The translations under genes and the position numbers were made by a program. A model generated the notes under the pieces. The model was not told where the DNA came from. It searched no databases and saw nothing but the letters and a program-made list of their open reading frames with translations. Below, one piece after another: positions 45,709 to 55,280 of a DNA stretch of 64,000 nucleotides. Position 1 is the stretch's first letter, and every line of letters begins with the position of its first letter. Location: assembly GCF_023556315.2 (NCBI RefSeq), contig NZ_CP116221.1:3114001-3178000 (forward strand), read 5' to 3'. Source of the DNA: Psychroserpens ponticola (GTDB lineage Bacteria; Bacteroidota; Bacteroidia; Flavobacteriales; Flavobacteriaceae).

Positions 45709-46593
45709 TCAATAACCTGAAAAATTAAAATTTAGCATTCCTTTTACTTTTATATAAATCTCTGGAAATTGAGACCTAAACTCATGTGGCGTTTCAATAA
45801 AAGTTTCGATGATAACTGCTAAGAATTCAAATTGATTTGTAAAAGCGTATTCTCTTATATAATCTGAAGACACTAATTCTGCTTTTAAACTACTATTCTT
45901 ATCTAAATCTTGGGTAAGCTCATAAAACGAATCTAAAAATATTGCAGAGCTTGTACTTCGCTTTCTAACGTTCATATAATAAAAGTGAATGGCGTGAATA
46001 AACTCATGGACTGCTAAATTTAAGTTATCATCATCAATATGATAGCCATGCAATACGTCTTTCCAAGATAATACTATAGCTCTATAACCAAAGTTAAACT
46101 CACCTTTATGATAATTCTTATTTATTTGAGAATAAAACGCTTCTGGATAAATAAGAATACGTTCTACTGAATCAATCTTATAATCTCTTAAGCCAAAAGT
46201 AAGCTTAACTAACGTTGCGGAAATTACAAGCTTCATTTCATCACTCACATCCAATTCTTTTCCAATAAATTCGGTCCGATTTATTATTTTATAAACTCTA
46301 TGCTCAAAGTAAGATTGATGCTTCTTAGATAAATTATTATAAAATTTAATTTTTTGCTTAAGAATAGATTTGTGATTTTGTGATAGCGTCTTTTTATTAA
46401 AATATAAATGATTATAAAACAAACGCTTTTTAATGTATTCTATATAAGCCATTTCAATAAAATTAAATAACTTGAAAAGCATAAAAAATACAGCTAAAGA
46501 AATGATAAATAATAAAAGGGCATCAAAAACCAACTCTGCTTCAGGTGAGAGTTCTTGCTTTGGTTGTCTAAAAAGAAGGAGTAGGTTGAGCAT
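45709..46593 (-). CDS. MtfA-like zinc metallopeptidase (M90 family), membrane-anchored
   Basis: The 294-residue protein has one hydrophobic helix at about residues 24-42 and a soluble domain. The domain contains VHEFIHAIHF, a HExxH zinc site at H196-H200. It has the FNFGYRAIVLSWKDVLHGY block that precedes the motif in MtfA/DgsA-regulating peptidases, and a late Phe/Glu-rich helix (YAFTNQFEFLAVIIETFIE) that may supply the third ligand. E. coli MtfA is cytosolic and binds the Mlc repressor; the membrane segment here points to a different arrangement. The gene is convergent with the barrel protein. Substrates are unknown. Confidence 0.82.
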   Translation of the reverse strand: MLNLLLLFRQPKQELSPEAELVFDALLLFIISLAVFFMLFKLFNFIEMAYIEYIKKRLFYNHLYFNKKTLSQNHKSILKQKIKFYNNLSKKHQSYFEHRVYKIINRTEFIGKELDVSDEMKLVISATLVKLTFGLRDYKIDSVERILIYPEAFYSQINKNYHKGEFNFGYRAIVLSWKDVLHGYHIDDDNLNLAVHEFIHAIHFYYMNVRKRSTSSAIFLDSFYELTQDLDKNSSLKAELVSSDYIREYAFTNQFEFLAVIIETFIETPHEFRSQFPEIYIKVKGMLNFNFSGY

Positions 46594-46760
46594 TTATGCT
46601 TTAAACGATAAATGAGGATTAATATAGAGATCTCTTCTCAAAAATACACTTTTATATATTAACATTCCATATTCAAAATTATCAGAGACATTAGCACTTA
46701 AAATGTATGGTTCATAAAGACACTCTTGAATCTCTATTCCTATAAATTTCGTTTTTAAAA

Positions 46761-46817
46761 CAGAAAAACTCTGATTATAAATTCAAGCAAGCTTGATTTA
46801 ACACAGAGTTTTTTTAT
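46761..46817 (-). terminator. Probable terminator behind tRNA-Arg
   Basis: On the minus strand AAACTCTG (from 46813) pairs with CAGAGTTTTT (to 46764) around an inner TCAAGC/GCTTGA hairpin, followed by a T-rich tract. It lies directly behind the tRNA and would also act on the plus strand because of the opposite T run. Confidence 0.6.
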
Positions 46818-46824
46818 TTATTAG

Positions 46825-46898
46825 TGACCTCGAGAGGATTCGAACCTCCAACCCTCAGAGCCGAAATCTGATATTCTATCCAGTTGAACTACGAGGCC
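46825..46898 (-). tRNA. tRNA-Arg (anticodon UCG)
   Basis: The reverse complement folds into a 74-base cloverleaf. The acceptor stem is GGCCTCG with CGAGGTC (one G-U), discriminator A. The anticodon stem is TCAGA/TCTGA with loop TTTCGGC, giving anticodon UCG, which reads CGA-type Arg codons. The T arm holds GGTTCGAATCC. The CCA end is not encoded. The yqeY-like gene ends seven bases upstream, so the two may be co-transcribed. Confidence 0.95.
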
Positions 46899-46905
46899 AA
46901 TATCG

Positions 46906-47352
46906 TTATGACAATTTATCTTTTACAATAGTAGATATTGTTTTACCATCTGCTTGTCCTGCCAATTGCTTATTAACCATTCCCATCACTTTCCCCATAT
47001 CTTTCATACCTTGAGCTCCAATTTGTTCAATAGTTAGTAGAACCACTTTTTCTATATCTTCTTCACTTAGCTGAGCAGGTAAAAATTGAGAAATAATTGC
47101 AGCTTGAGCCAGTTCTGGATCAGCTAAATCATTCCTATTTTGCTCAGAAAATATTGCTGCACTATCTTTACGTTGTTTTACTAACTTAGATAAAATTTTT
47201 AGTTCTTGTTCTTCAGTTAGAACTTCTCCAGAACCAGAGGTTTGAGCTAATAATATTTCCGATTTAACTGCTCTTAATGAAGCCAAAGCAACTTGATCCT
47301 TATCTTTCATTGCTACTTTCATTGCAGTCATAATATCATTTTGTAAACTCAT
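46906..47352 (-). CDS. GatB/YqeY domain-containing protein
   Basis: The 148-residue soluble protein spans the YqeY family over its full length. It begins LQNDIMTAMKVAMKDKDQVALASLRAVKSEIL, has the middle block LSKLVKQRKDSAAIF, and ends with MGKVMGMVNKQLAGQADGKTISTIVKDKL. This helical domain matches the tRNA-binding tail of GatB, but the free-standing form has no established reaction. It sits between the ftsZ terminator and tRNA-Arg on the same strand, a placement behind ftsZ that I believe is common in this phylum. Start and length are normal. Confidence 0.93.
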   Translation of the reverse strand: MSLQNDIMTAMKVAMKDKDQVALASLRAVKSEILLAQTSGSGEVLTEEQELKILSKLVKQRKDSAAIFSEQNRNDLADPELAQAAIISQFLPAQLSEEDIEKVVLLTIEQIGAQGMKDMGKVMGMVNKQLAGQADGKTISTIVKDKLS

Positions 47353-47428
47353 AATATGTAATTTAATTTAGACAGTAAAGATATGAAAAAACTTAGCGTT
47401 TTTAGTTTGGCAATACATATTAAAGCAT

Positions 47429-47466
47429 AAAAAACCCGAAAAGCTTTTTCAACTTTTCGGGTTTAA
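47429..47466 (-). terminator. Intrinsic terminator of the dcw cluster behind ftsZ
   Basis: AAACCCGAAAAG (47432-47443) and CTTTTCGGGTTT (47453-47464) form a perfect 12-bp stem with a nine-base loop. On the minus strand it is followed by a run of T. It closes the long mraZ-ftsZ transcription unit. Confidence 0.93.
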
Positions 47467-47496
47467 CAAAGTGCAAACACTAAACTAAATTTGCTA

Positions 47497-49416
47497 TTAA
47501 TCTACGTTGTCGTGTAAAAATGAATTATTGCTTCTTAATTGAATATCATCGTTGTCATCTGTGGCAACAGAAGTTCTTGAAGCTTTTGTATCTGAAGAAT
47601 GCTGAGAATCTTCTAGATTAACACCTTGTCTTTTATATGCAGGTTCTTTTTCAATATCGTCAATTTTTGCCGTATTGAATTTGTAATTAAAATCTTTCAT
47701 CTTACGTCTTCGCTCATCAGCTCTTTCTATAAGTAATTCTGAAATTGGACTATTCATTGGATCAATTTCTTCTTTTACTTCTTCTTCAAAAACTTCAGAT
47801 TCTAATGTCTTTTTTTCAAACACAATTTCTTCTTCTACTTCTGGCTGAACTTTCGTTTTAGTTTCATTGATTGAAGACTCATAAGTCATAAAATCATCAA
47901 GTGCATAGCGCTTCTCACCTTCTTCGTTTGCTTCGGTAACAGAAACAATTTCAATATGATCAGTTACATCTAAATCTTTCACTTCATCATCCAATGCAAA
48001 GATAGTAGTCTCTTCGACTTCTGGTGTTTCCAATTCTTCTTGACCAAAAGATAATGGCAAATCAAACGTTAAAGTAATTTGTTCTTCTTCAACTCCTTCA
48101 ATATTACTTTCTTCAACTTCTTGAACAGGAGTAATAATAAAATCCTCTTCTTTAGCATTATGATCTAAAACTTCATCATAAACTACATTTATATTTTTGA
48201 TAATGTCAGTTGTTGTGATTAAATCTGTTTCAAAATTTTCATTTACATTTACCTCATCTTCTTCCATTAATGTATGAACTACAACTTCAGGTTTTACTTC
48301 TTCAGTTTCAAGAACGATGTCTGGAGTAATGATTGCTGGATCACTTTCTTTAATATAGACATCATCATTTCTATCGTCTTCTAAAGCATGTACAACTTTC
48401 TTTTGTTCTGTATTAGAGATATCGTGCTGTTGATCTATATCGAAACCAGTAGCGATAATAGTTACAGCGATAGATTCTTCTAATGATTCGTCTTCACCAA
48501 CACCCATAATAATATTTGCACCATGACCAGCTTCATTTTGAATGTGATCATTGATTTCTCCTATTTCATCGATAGTAATTTCCTGAGATCCTGAAACGAT
48601 TAGCAACAATACGTTTTTGGCTCCTGTAATTTTATTATCATTTAACAGTGGTGAATCTAGAGCTTTCATAATAGCTTCTTGTGCTCTGGTCTTACCTGAA
48701 GAGGTTGAAGAACCCATGATTGCTGTACCACTATTACTCAATACAGTTTTAGCATCACGTAAATCAATATTTTGAGTATAGTGATGTGTAATTACTTCTG
48801 CTATACCGCGTGAAGCTGTTGACAATACTTCATCAGCTTTAGAGAAACCTGCTTTAAAACCTAAATTACCATAAACTTCACGAAGCTTATTATTGTTAAT
48901 CACAACCAAAGAATCTACATGTGAACGAAGTGTTTCAATACCTTTAGCAGCTTGCTCATTTCTTGTTTTTCCTTCAAACTGAAATGGCATCGTCACAATA
49001 CCAACAGTTAATATTTCCATCTCTTTAGCAAGTTTGGCAATGATTGGTGCAGCTCCAGTTCCTGTACCTCCACCCATTCCTGCTGTGATAAATACCATTT
49101 TTGTATTGGTACCTAACATTCGTCTTAAATCTTCAAGACTTTCAACGGCAGCTTGTTCTCCTACTTCAGGATTTGCTCCTGCTCCTAAACCTTCGGTTAA
49201 ATTTACTCCTAATTGGATCTTGTTTGGGACACCACTATTTTGTAATGCTTGGGAATCTGTATTACAGATAACGAAGTCAACTCCTTTAATCCCTTGTTGA
49301 AACATGTGATTAATAGCATTGCTTCCTCCTCCACCAACTCCAATCACTTTGATGACATTTGATTGGTTCTTTGGCAAATCGAATGAAATATCGCCTAATT
49401 CAATGTTGTTGCTCAT
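47497..49416 (-). CDS. ftsZ: Cell division protein FtsZ
   Basis: The 639-residue tubulin-like GTPase polymerises into the Z ring. Residues about 20-330 hold the whole GTPase core: IKVIGVGGGGSNAINHM, the tubulin signature GMGGGTGTGAAP near residue 115, and the T7 loop region FSKADEVLSTASRGIAEVI. The remaining 300 residues are an acidic, glutamate-rich linker, far longer than in E. coli FtsZ (383 residues in total) and typical of Flavobacteriia. A short C-terminal peptide ends it (DDIQLRSNNSFLHDNVD). It is the last gene of the dcw cluster, 67 bases after ftsA, and is followed by a strong terminator. Confidence 0.98.
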   Translation of the reverse strand: MSNNIELGDISFDLPKNQSNVIKVIGVGGGGSNAINHMFQQGIKGVDFVICNTDSQALQNSGVPNKIQLGVNLTEGLGAGANPEVGEQAAVESLEDLRRMLGTNTKMVFITAGMGGGTGTGAAPIIAKLAKEMEILTVGIVTMPFQFEGKTRNEQAAKGIETLRSHVDSLVVINNNKLREVYGNLGFKAGFSKADEVLSTASRGIAEVITHHYTQNIDLRDAKTVLSNSGTAIMGSSTSSGKTRAQEAIMKALDSPLLNDNKITGAKNVLLLIVSGSQEITIDEIGEINDHIQNEAGHGANIIMGVGEDESLEESIAVTIIATGFDIDQQHDISNTEQKKVVHALEDDRNDDVYIKESDPAIITPDIVLETEEVKPEVVVHTLMEEDEVNVNENFETDLITTTDIIKNINVVYDEVLDHNAKEEDFIITPVQEVEESNIEGVEEEQITLTFDLPLSFGQEELETPEVEETTIFALDDEVKDLDVTDHIEIVSVTEANEEGEKRYALDDFMTYESSINETKTKVQPEVEEEIVFEKKTLESEVFEEEVKEEIDPMNSPISELLIERADERRRKMKDFNYKFNTAKIDDIEKEPAYKRQGVNLEDSQHSSDTKASRTSVATDDNDDIQLRSNNSFLHDNVD

Positions 49417-49483
49417 AAATATTCTTTTTACTGGTTGTTGTTTTGTACTTAATATGTTTTATTCAATAGATTTATTTCTCTGA

Positions 49484-50821
49484 TTACTCAGCGTTGTCTA
49501 AAAAATCTTTGACACGCTCAGTCAATTTATCTAAAAACGATTTACGTTCTTTTTTTGGTTGCTGAATACGTTCTTCTTCATGTGTAATTTGCTCTTCGGA
49601 ATGCTCTTCCATAGCAAGTTCCATTTCTTCTACTTCTTTCTCTACGCGTTTTCGTTCTTGACGCTTTAAGCCATCCATTACTAATCCAACAGCTGTTGCA
49701 AATAAAGGACTTGCAATATCATCATCACTGTCTCCAGCTAAATGCTCATTAGGATAGCCAATTCTAGTATCCATTCCTGTTATGTATTCTACTAATTGCT
49801 TTAAGTGTTTTAATTGGCTTCCACCACCTGTTAAAACAATACCTGCAATTAATTTCTTTTTTTGTTCTTCGTGACCATAATTTTTGATCTCTACATAAAC
49901 TTGTTCTACGATTTCTACGACTCTTGCGTGTATAATTTTAGACAAATTCTTTAAAGTAATCTCTTTAGGCTCACGACCACGTAAACCAGGAATAGATACA
50001 ATTTCGTTGTCTTTATTTTCTCCTGGCCATGCTGAACCAAATTTTATTTTTAACAATTCAGCTTGCTTTTCAATTATAGAGCAACCTTCTTTTATGTCTT
50101 CAGTAACCACATTTCCTCCAAAAGGAATCACTGCTGTATGGCGAATAATTCCATCTTTAAAAACAGCTAAATCTGTTGTTCCTCCTCCTATATCAATCAA
50201 AGCTACTCCTGCTTCTTTTTCTTCTTGACTTAACACTGCATTTGCTGATGCTAAAGGTTCTAATGTGATGCCTTCTAATTCTAAACCAGAACTTTTTACA
50301 CAACGACCAATATTTCTAATCGACGATACTTGTCCGACAACGACATGGAAGTTCGCTTCTAATCGTCCACCATACATCCCAATTGGTTCTTTAATTTCTG
50401 GTTGACCATCAATTTTATATTCTTGAGGAAGGACATGAATAATCTCTTCACCAGGCAACATTACTAATTTGTGCACTTGATTGATTAATCTATCAATATC
50501 TTCTTCGTCTATAACGACTTCAGAATTTGCTCTAGTGATATAATCACTATGTTGCAAACTTCTAATATGCTGACCAGCTATACCAACAGTGACATCTTCA
50601 ATTTTCATTCCTGCTTCTGCTTCTGCTTCTTGAACAGCTTGCTGAATCGACTGTATTGTTTGTGTAATATTATTTACGACACCTCTATGCACGCCTAAGC
50701 TTTTGGATTTACCAATACCCAAAATTTCTGCCTTTCCATATTCATTCTTACGACCAATCATAGCCACAATTTTTGTGGTTCCGATGTCTAATCCTACTGA
50801 AATTTTATTGTTCTCCATCAC
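49484..50821 (-). CDS. ftsA: Cell division protein FtsA
   Basis: The 445-residue actin-like ATPase tethers FtsZ to the membrane. It shows phosphate-1 (VGLDIGTTKIVAMIG), phosphate-2 (VALIDIGGGTTDLAVF) and the adenosine motif (GIVLTGGGSQLKHLKQL) of the actin/Hsp70 superfamily, with the SHS2/1C subdomain between them. A charged glutamate-rich linker precedes the C-terminal amphipathic helix (RKSFLDKLTERVKDFLDNAE) expected to bind the inner membrane. The start overlaps none of ftsQ, being one base behind its stop. A second Met follows directly and would serve equally. Confidence 0.98.
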   Translation of the reverse strand: MMENNKISVGLDIGTTKIVAMIGRKNEYGKAEILGIGKSKSLGVHRGVVNNITQTIQSIQQAVQEAEAEAGMKIEDVTVGIAGQHIRSLQHSDYITRANSEVVIDEEDIDRLINQVHKLVMLPGEEIIHVLPQEYKIDGQPEIKEPIGMYGGRLEANFHVVVGQVSSIRNIGRCVKSSGLELEGITLEPLASANAVLSQEEKEAGVALIDIGGGTTDLAVFKDGIIRHTAVIPFGGNVVTEDIKEGCSIIEKQAELLKIKFGSAWPGENKDNEIVSIPGLRGREPKEITLKNLSKIIHARVVEIVEQVYVEIKNYGHEEQKKKLIAGIVLTGGGSQLKHLKQLVEYITGMDTRIGYPNEHLAGDSDDDIASPLFATAVGLVMDGLKRQERKRVEKEVEEMELAMEEHSEEQITHEEERIQQPKKERKSFLDKLTERVKDFLDNAE

Positions 50822-51541
50822 TTATTTTTTGGTGCAAATAACTTGCTTATCAAACTTTAAATTCACAACACTATAACTATCTAATGTTTTATCTTTTATA
50901 GCCTTTAAATAAAACGCTTTTAGGTTATTAATTTTTTTATCTAATAGATTTAAACGTCCTAAATGCACATTAAAATCGGCATTACGCAATCTCAAATCAA
51001 TAGATTGATCTTCATTTTGATGAATCTCAACAACGTGCTTTTTCAAAAACGCATCCGATTTAACTTTTTGAGCTATAGTGAATACATTTGATAAATTATT
51101 TTTTTCAATTACTCCAGTTACTAAAGGCACACGAGCTGTGTAATTTGTTGATAAAGGCATAAACGAACCTTGCTCATCAATGTAATAGGAGGCATTTGTA
51201 CTTACTCTTGCTATAGGTTTTTTTTGTTCAATATTAGCAGTGATAGAGCCTTCAACACTCATAAACACTTGCGCTTGCTTAATCATTGGATTGGAATTCA
51301 GGGCAGTTTCCAACGCGTTCAAATCTATAATATCTTTAGGCTTATTCGCAACACTCTCCTGATTTTGTATTAACAATTTACTAACATTCTCTTGTGTTAC
51401 AAACAGGTTATCATCACCAACAAATTGTATCATTGGAGCATTCACTGTTCTAATAGAATTTCTAAACGATGAAAACACGTATAGAAAACCAACTAGTAGC
51501 ACTAATAATAAGACCTTTATGTGATTATAATTAACTCGCAA
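50822..51541 (-). CDS. ftsQ: Cell division protein FtsQ
   Basis: The 239-residue bitopic membrane protein has a short basic N-terminus and one membrane helix at about residues 9-27 (VLLLVLLVGFLYVFSSF). A POTRA-like region follows (NDDxLFVTQENVSKLL to SVEGSITANIEQKKPIARV), then the FtsQ beta domain (SYYIDEQGSFMPLSTNYTARVPLVTG). In the divisome it links the cytoplasmic ring to septal synthases. Sequence is poorly conserved, so the call rests on layout and on its place between murC and ftsA, as in other dcw clusters. It overlaps murC by 11 bases. Confidence 0.93.
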   Translation of the reverse strand: MRVNYNHIKVLLLVLLVGFLYVFSSFRNSIRTVNAPMIQFVGDDNLFVTQENVSKLLIQNQESVANKPKDIIDLNALETALNSNPMIKQAQVFMSVEGSITANIEQKKPIARVSTNASYYIDEQGSFMPLSTNYTARVPLVTGVIEKNNLSNVFTIAQKVKSDAFLKKHVVEIHQNEDQSIDLRLRNADFNVHLGRLNLLDKKINNLKAFYLKAIKDKTLDSYSVVNLKFDKQVICTKK

Positions 51542-52883
51542 TACTTAATGCTTTTTTAATATGTTTTACCTCTTCTCCAATATCTCCTGCTCCAATAGTT
51601 AAAATAACGTGAGCCGAAGATTCTTTTATATGTTGAATTAATTCCGTTTTTTGAATTAATTTTTTATGTTCATTGTTAATTTTATTTAAAAGCCATTCTG
51701 AAGTCACACCTTCTAATGGTAATTCTCTTGCTGGATAAATGTCTAACAAAATAACCTCATCAAAACGTGATAAACTCTTAGCAAAATCGTCTACAAAATC
51801 TTTTGTTCTACTGAATAAATGCGGCTGAAAAATAGCTAATACTTTTTTATTTGGGTACATTTCTCTAACAGCTTGATGAACTGCATTTATTTCTTCTGGA
51901 TGATGTGCATAATCATCAATAAACACTAAATTTTCACTTTTAATCTGGTACGTAAATCTACGCTTCACTCCTTTATAGGATGCTAAAGCTTTGGCGAGCT
52001 GTGGTTTAGGGATTCCGTATTCTACAGTCATCGCCAAGGCAATTAAAGCATTCGACAGATTGTGTCTACCAGGTAGGCTAAATTTAAAATCTTCGAGCAG
52101 CTCATTTGGTGTTTTTACATCAAATACATAGCTACCATTTATTATTTTTATGTTTTGTACAGAATAATCTGAATCGTCTTCGATGCCATAAGTAATCCCT
52201 TGTATTGGCAATCCACTTTTAACGAACAGTTTTCCGTTTGGTTTAATTTTATTTGAAAAATCTTCAAAAGATTTCACTAATTCTGAAGCATCTCCATAAA
52301 TATCCAAATGATCAGGATCCATAGACGTAATGCATGCATAATCTGGAGATAAGGTTAAAAAGGAACGATCAAATTCATCAGCTTCAACAACTGTGACATC
52401 AGTTCCATTAAGGATAAGGTTAGAATTGTAGTTTTCACTAATTCCGCCTAAAAATGCGGTAACTTTAACATCACATGCGTTGAGCAAATGACCTAAAATA
52501 CTTGTTGTTGTTGTTTTTCCATGCGTACCTGCAACTGCCAAACAAAACGTTTGTCTTGTAATTTCCCCTAGAACAGCTGAACGTTTTAAAACCTCAAACC
52601 CATTTGAATCGAAATAATTTAACTCCTTGTGACTTTTAGGAATTGCTGGAGTATAAACAATAAGCGTATCATCATTTCTTAAAAATACTTCATTAATTTG
52701 CTCTACATTATCTTCAAAATGAATAGAAACACCTAAATCTACTAGTGTATTCGTAATATCAGTTTTAGTTTTATCATAACCACCAACCGTTAACCCTTTA
52801 GCTACAAAATAACGTGCTAAAGCACTCATACCAATGCCTCCAATACCTATAAAATAAACGCTATTTATATGTTTTAAACTCAT
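51531..52883 (-). CDS. murC: UDP-N-acetylmuramate--L-alanine ligase
   Basis: The 450-residue Mur ligase adds L-alanine to UDP-MurNAc. It has the N-terminal UDP-binding turn VYFIGIGGIGMSALARY, the ATP loop GTHGKTTTTSILGHLL, the EADEFDRSFL block and the third-domain signature FIDDYAHHPEEINAV, with the HHP typical of MurC. It is cytosolic. It directly abuts murG (no spacing) and overlaps ftsQ, so translation is probably coupled. Confidence 0.98.
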   Translation of the reverse strand: MSLKHINSVYFIGIGGIGMSALARYFVAKGLTVGGYDKTKTDITNTLVDLGVSIHFEDNVEQINEVFLRNDDTLIVYTPAIPKSHKELNYFDSNGFEVLKRSAVLGEITRQTFCLAVAGTHGKTTTTSILGHLLNACDVKVTAFLGGISENYNSNLILNGTDVTVVEADEFDRSFLTLSPDYACITSMDPDHLDIYGDASELVKSFEDFSNKIKPNGKLFVKSGLPIQGITYGIEDDSDYSVQNIKIINGSYVFDVKTPNELLEDFKFSLPGRHNLSNALIALAMTVEYGIPKPQLAKALASYKGVKRRFTYQIKSENLVFIDDYAHHPEEINAVHQAVREMYPNKKVLAIFQPHLFSRTKDFVDDFAKSLSRFDEVILLDIYPARELPLEGVTSEWLLNKINNEHKKLIQKTELIQHIKESSAHVILTIGAGDIGEEVKHIKKALSIAS

Positions 52884-53978
52884 TTATTGCTTCAACAGTT
52901 TTTCTACTTCGTTTGCGATATCTTTTGTTGCATTTACCAATGCCAACCCTTTTATATTCTGACTTAAATCTTCTCTTTTCTCTGCTGATTTTAACACCTC
53001 GGAAAACCCATTCTCAAATTGATCATCTAAATCACTTTCCTTAATCAAAATCGCTGCACCTTTATCTGCTATTGATTTAGCATTTTTGGTTTGATGATCT
53101 TCAGCGACATTTGGAGATGGTATAAAAATCACAGGTTTTCCTACGACACACAGTTCAGACACCGAACTCGCTCCAGCTCTTGAAATAATAATATCTGCTG
53201 CAGCATAAGCCATATCCATATTATTCAAAAAGGCGTGAACTTGCACATGATCTAACTTGTTATACTTCTTATACTGCTGATAGTACAGTTTCCCACATTG
53301 CCAAATCAACTGTACATTTAGCGACATGAAATACTCCAACTTGCTTTCTATTAATTCATTGATTCGTCTTGCACCTAAACTTCCTCCTAAAATCAAAAGC
53401 GTGTGCTTACTATGTATTAATGTAAACGCATCTTTTCCTTGAATATGCTTATCTCCAACATTTAATAAGTCTTTACGAATTGGATTTCCTGTCACTATTA
53501 TTTTTTCCTTAGGAAAGAATTTTTCAAGACCTTCATAAGCGACACATATAGTGTTCACCTTTTTTCCTAATAGCTTATTTGTAATTCCTGGATATGAATT
53601 TTGCTCTTGAATTAAACTAGGAATTCCTTTTGAAGATGCAACTTTCAATAATGGACCACTAGCAAAACCTCCTGTTCCAATTGCCACATCAGGATTAAAC
53701 GTATTGATGATTTTTCTTGAACGCAATAAACTAACGATTAATTTAAATGGAAACATAAGGTTTTTCAACGTCAGTTTACGCTGAAGCCCTGAAATCCATA
53801 AACCTTCAATATCATAACCTGCTTCAGGAACTTTTTCCATTTCCATGCGATCAGAAGCACCAACAAATAAAAACTGAGCATCTGGAAAGCGAGATTTTAA
53901 TTCATTTGCAATAGCGATTGCAGGATAGATATGACCTCCTGTTCCTCCACCAGACAATATAATTTTATAGTGACTCAT
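52884..53978 (-). CDS. murG: UDP-GlcNAc--undecaprenyl-PP-MurNAc-pentapeptide GlcNAc transferase
   Basis: The 364-residue GT-B (GT28) enzyme sits peripherally on the inner membrane and converts lipid I to lipid II. It has the glycine loop [17 protein letters not shown], the second loop [16 protein letters not shown] and the UDP-GlcNAc site [21 protein letters not shown], all diagnostic. It overlaps ftsW by one base upstream and abuts murC downstream. Length is normal for the family. Confidence 0.98.
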   Translation of the reverse strand: MSHYKIILSGGGTGGHIYPAIAIANELKSRFPDAQFLFVGASDRMEMEKVPEAGYDIEGLWISGLQRKLTLKNLMFPFKLIVSLLRSRKIINTFNPDVAIGTGGFASGPLLKVASSKGIPSLIQEQNSYPGITNKLLGKKVNTICVAYEGLEKFFPKEKIIVTGNPIRKDLLNVGDKHIQGKDAFTLIHSKHTLLILGGSLGARRINELIESKLEYFMSLNVQLIWQCGKLYYQQYKKYNKLDHVQVHAFLNNMDMAYAAADIIISRAGASSVSELCVVGKPVIFIPSPNVAEDHQTKNAKSIADKGAAILIKESDLDDQFENGFSEVLKSAEKREDLSQNIKGLALVNATKDIANEVEKLLKQ

Positions 53979-55171
53979 TAAATTGTTTCGCTTAATATTT
54001 CAAGCGGATTATCTTCATTAATTTCTTGTTCTTTTATTTCTTCACGCTTTGCGCTTACACTTAAAATTATTCCGATAGCTAAACAGGTCATCCAAATAGA
54101 TGTTCCTCCACTACTTATTAATGGTAAGGTCTGTCCTGTTACTGGGAATAATTCTACCGCAACAGCCATATTTATCAATGCCTGAAATACAATAGGCAAA
54201 CCAACACCTAACACTAACAACTTACCGAAAATCGTATCCGACTTTTGAGATACGATTACAATTCTAAACAACAGCCAAGAGTACATTATCAATAAAAAAA
54301 AGCCTCCAATTAATCCATATTCTTCTATAATTATTGCGAAAATAAAATCTGATGACGATTGAGGCAACACATTTTTCTGTGTACTTTTACCTGGACCTTT
54401 TCCAGGAATTCCACCTGAAGCAATAGCTATTTTAGCATTTTCAATTTGATAATCCCCTTCGGTATCTTCGCCATTTGAAAAATTTTCAATTCTACTTATC
54501 CATGTATCAACACGATTTGGCATCGCATCTGGGAATGCTTTTGCAATCAAAACAAAAAGAGACAACGCAACAATACCTGTACCTATAATTACAGCCAAAT
54601 ATTTTATTGGATAGCCGCCAATAAATGCCAGCATCATAATCATGAGAAACATAATAGCAGTTGTAGAAAAATTTGCAGGTAATATGAGTATTAAAATCAA
54701 AAATACTGGAGCCCAAAGTGGCAAGAGTGTCTCTGTAAATGTTACTTTTCTGTCTTGAATTTTCGATAAATATCTAGCCACATACACCATTAAAACAACC
54801 GCAGCCAAAGTTGATGTTTGAAATGACATACCTACAAACGGAATTTGTATCCAACGGCTTGCGTTTGCGCCATCGATGGTCGTTCCTTGAAACATTGTAA
54901 CAATAAGTAACACAATTACAATAGGAATCATAATCATTGACAATCCTCTGAAATATCGATATGGAATTTTGTGCACTCCATACATAATTGCAAATCCTAA
55001 AAACAAATGCATGAAATGCTTAATAAAAAACCCGAAGGTATTTCCTGAACCTCCGACATAAGCTAAATTACTTGCAGCACTATACACAGGAAGAAATGAG
55101 AAAACTGCCAATAAAGCAGCAATTGCCCAAATTAATCGATCTCCTTTTATGTTTTTAAATAGTGTTTGCAC
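53978..55171 (-). CDS. ftsW: SEDS-family septal peptidoglycan glycosyltransferase FtsW
   Basis: The 397-residue protein has about nine or ten membrane helices and the SEDS pattern: [13 protein letters not shown] near the start, the [21 protein letters not shown] region, [22 protein letters not shown], and the C-terminal [18 protein letters not shown]. With its partner FtsI it polymerises lipid II at the septum. It lies 109 bases behind murD and overlaps murG by one base. The dcw context favours FtsW over the paralogue RodA. Confidence 0.97.
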   Translation of the reverse strand: MQTLFKNIKGDRLIWAIAALLAVFSFLPVYSAASNLAYVGGSGNTFGFFIKHFMHLFLGFAIMYGVHKIPYRYFRGLSMIMIPIVIVLLIVTMFQGTTIDGANASRWIQIPFVGMSFQTSTLAAVVLMVYVARYLSKIQDRKVTFTETLLPLWAPVFLILILILPANFSTTAIMFLMIMMLAFIGGYPIKYLAVIIGTGIVALSLFVLIAKAFPDAMPNRVDTWISRIENFSNGEDTEGDYQIENAKIAIASGGIPGKGPGKSTQKNVLPQSSSDFIFAIIIEEYGLIGGFFLLIMYSWLLFRIVIVSQKSDTIFGKLLVLGVGLPIVFQALINMAVAVELFPVTGQTLPLISSGGTSIWMTCLAIGIILSVSAKREEIKEQEINEDNPLEILSETI

Positions 55172-55280
55172 TTTTTTATCACTTATATTAATATTTGTCT
55201 TTTTATTCAGAGTAAAGCGAAGAATCTCAATATTTATAGATTCTACAATAGTTCCTCATTTTGAATGACAAACTACTTTT

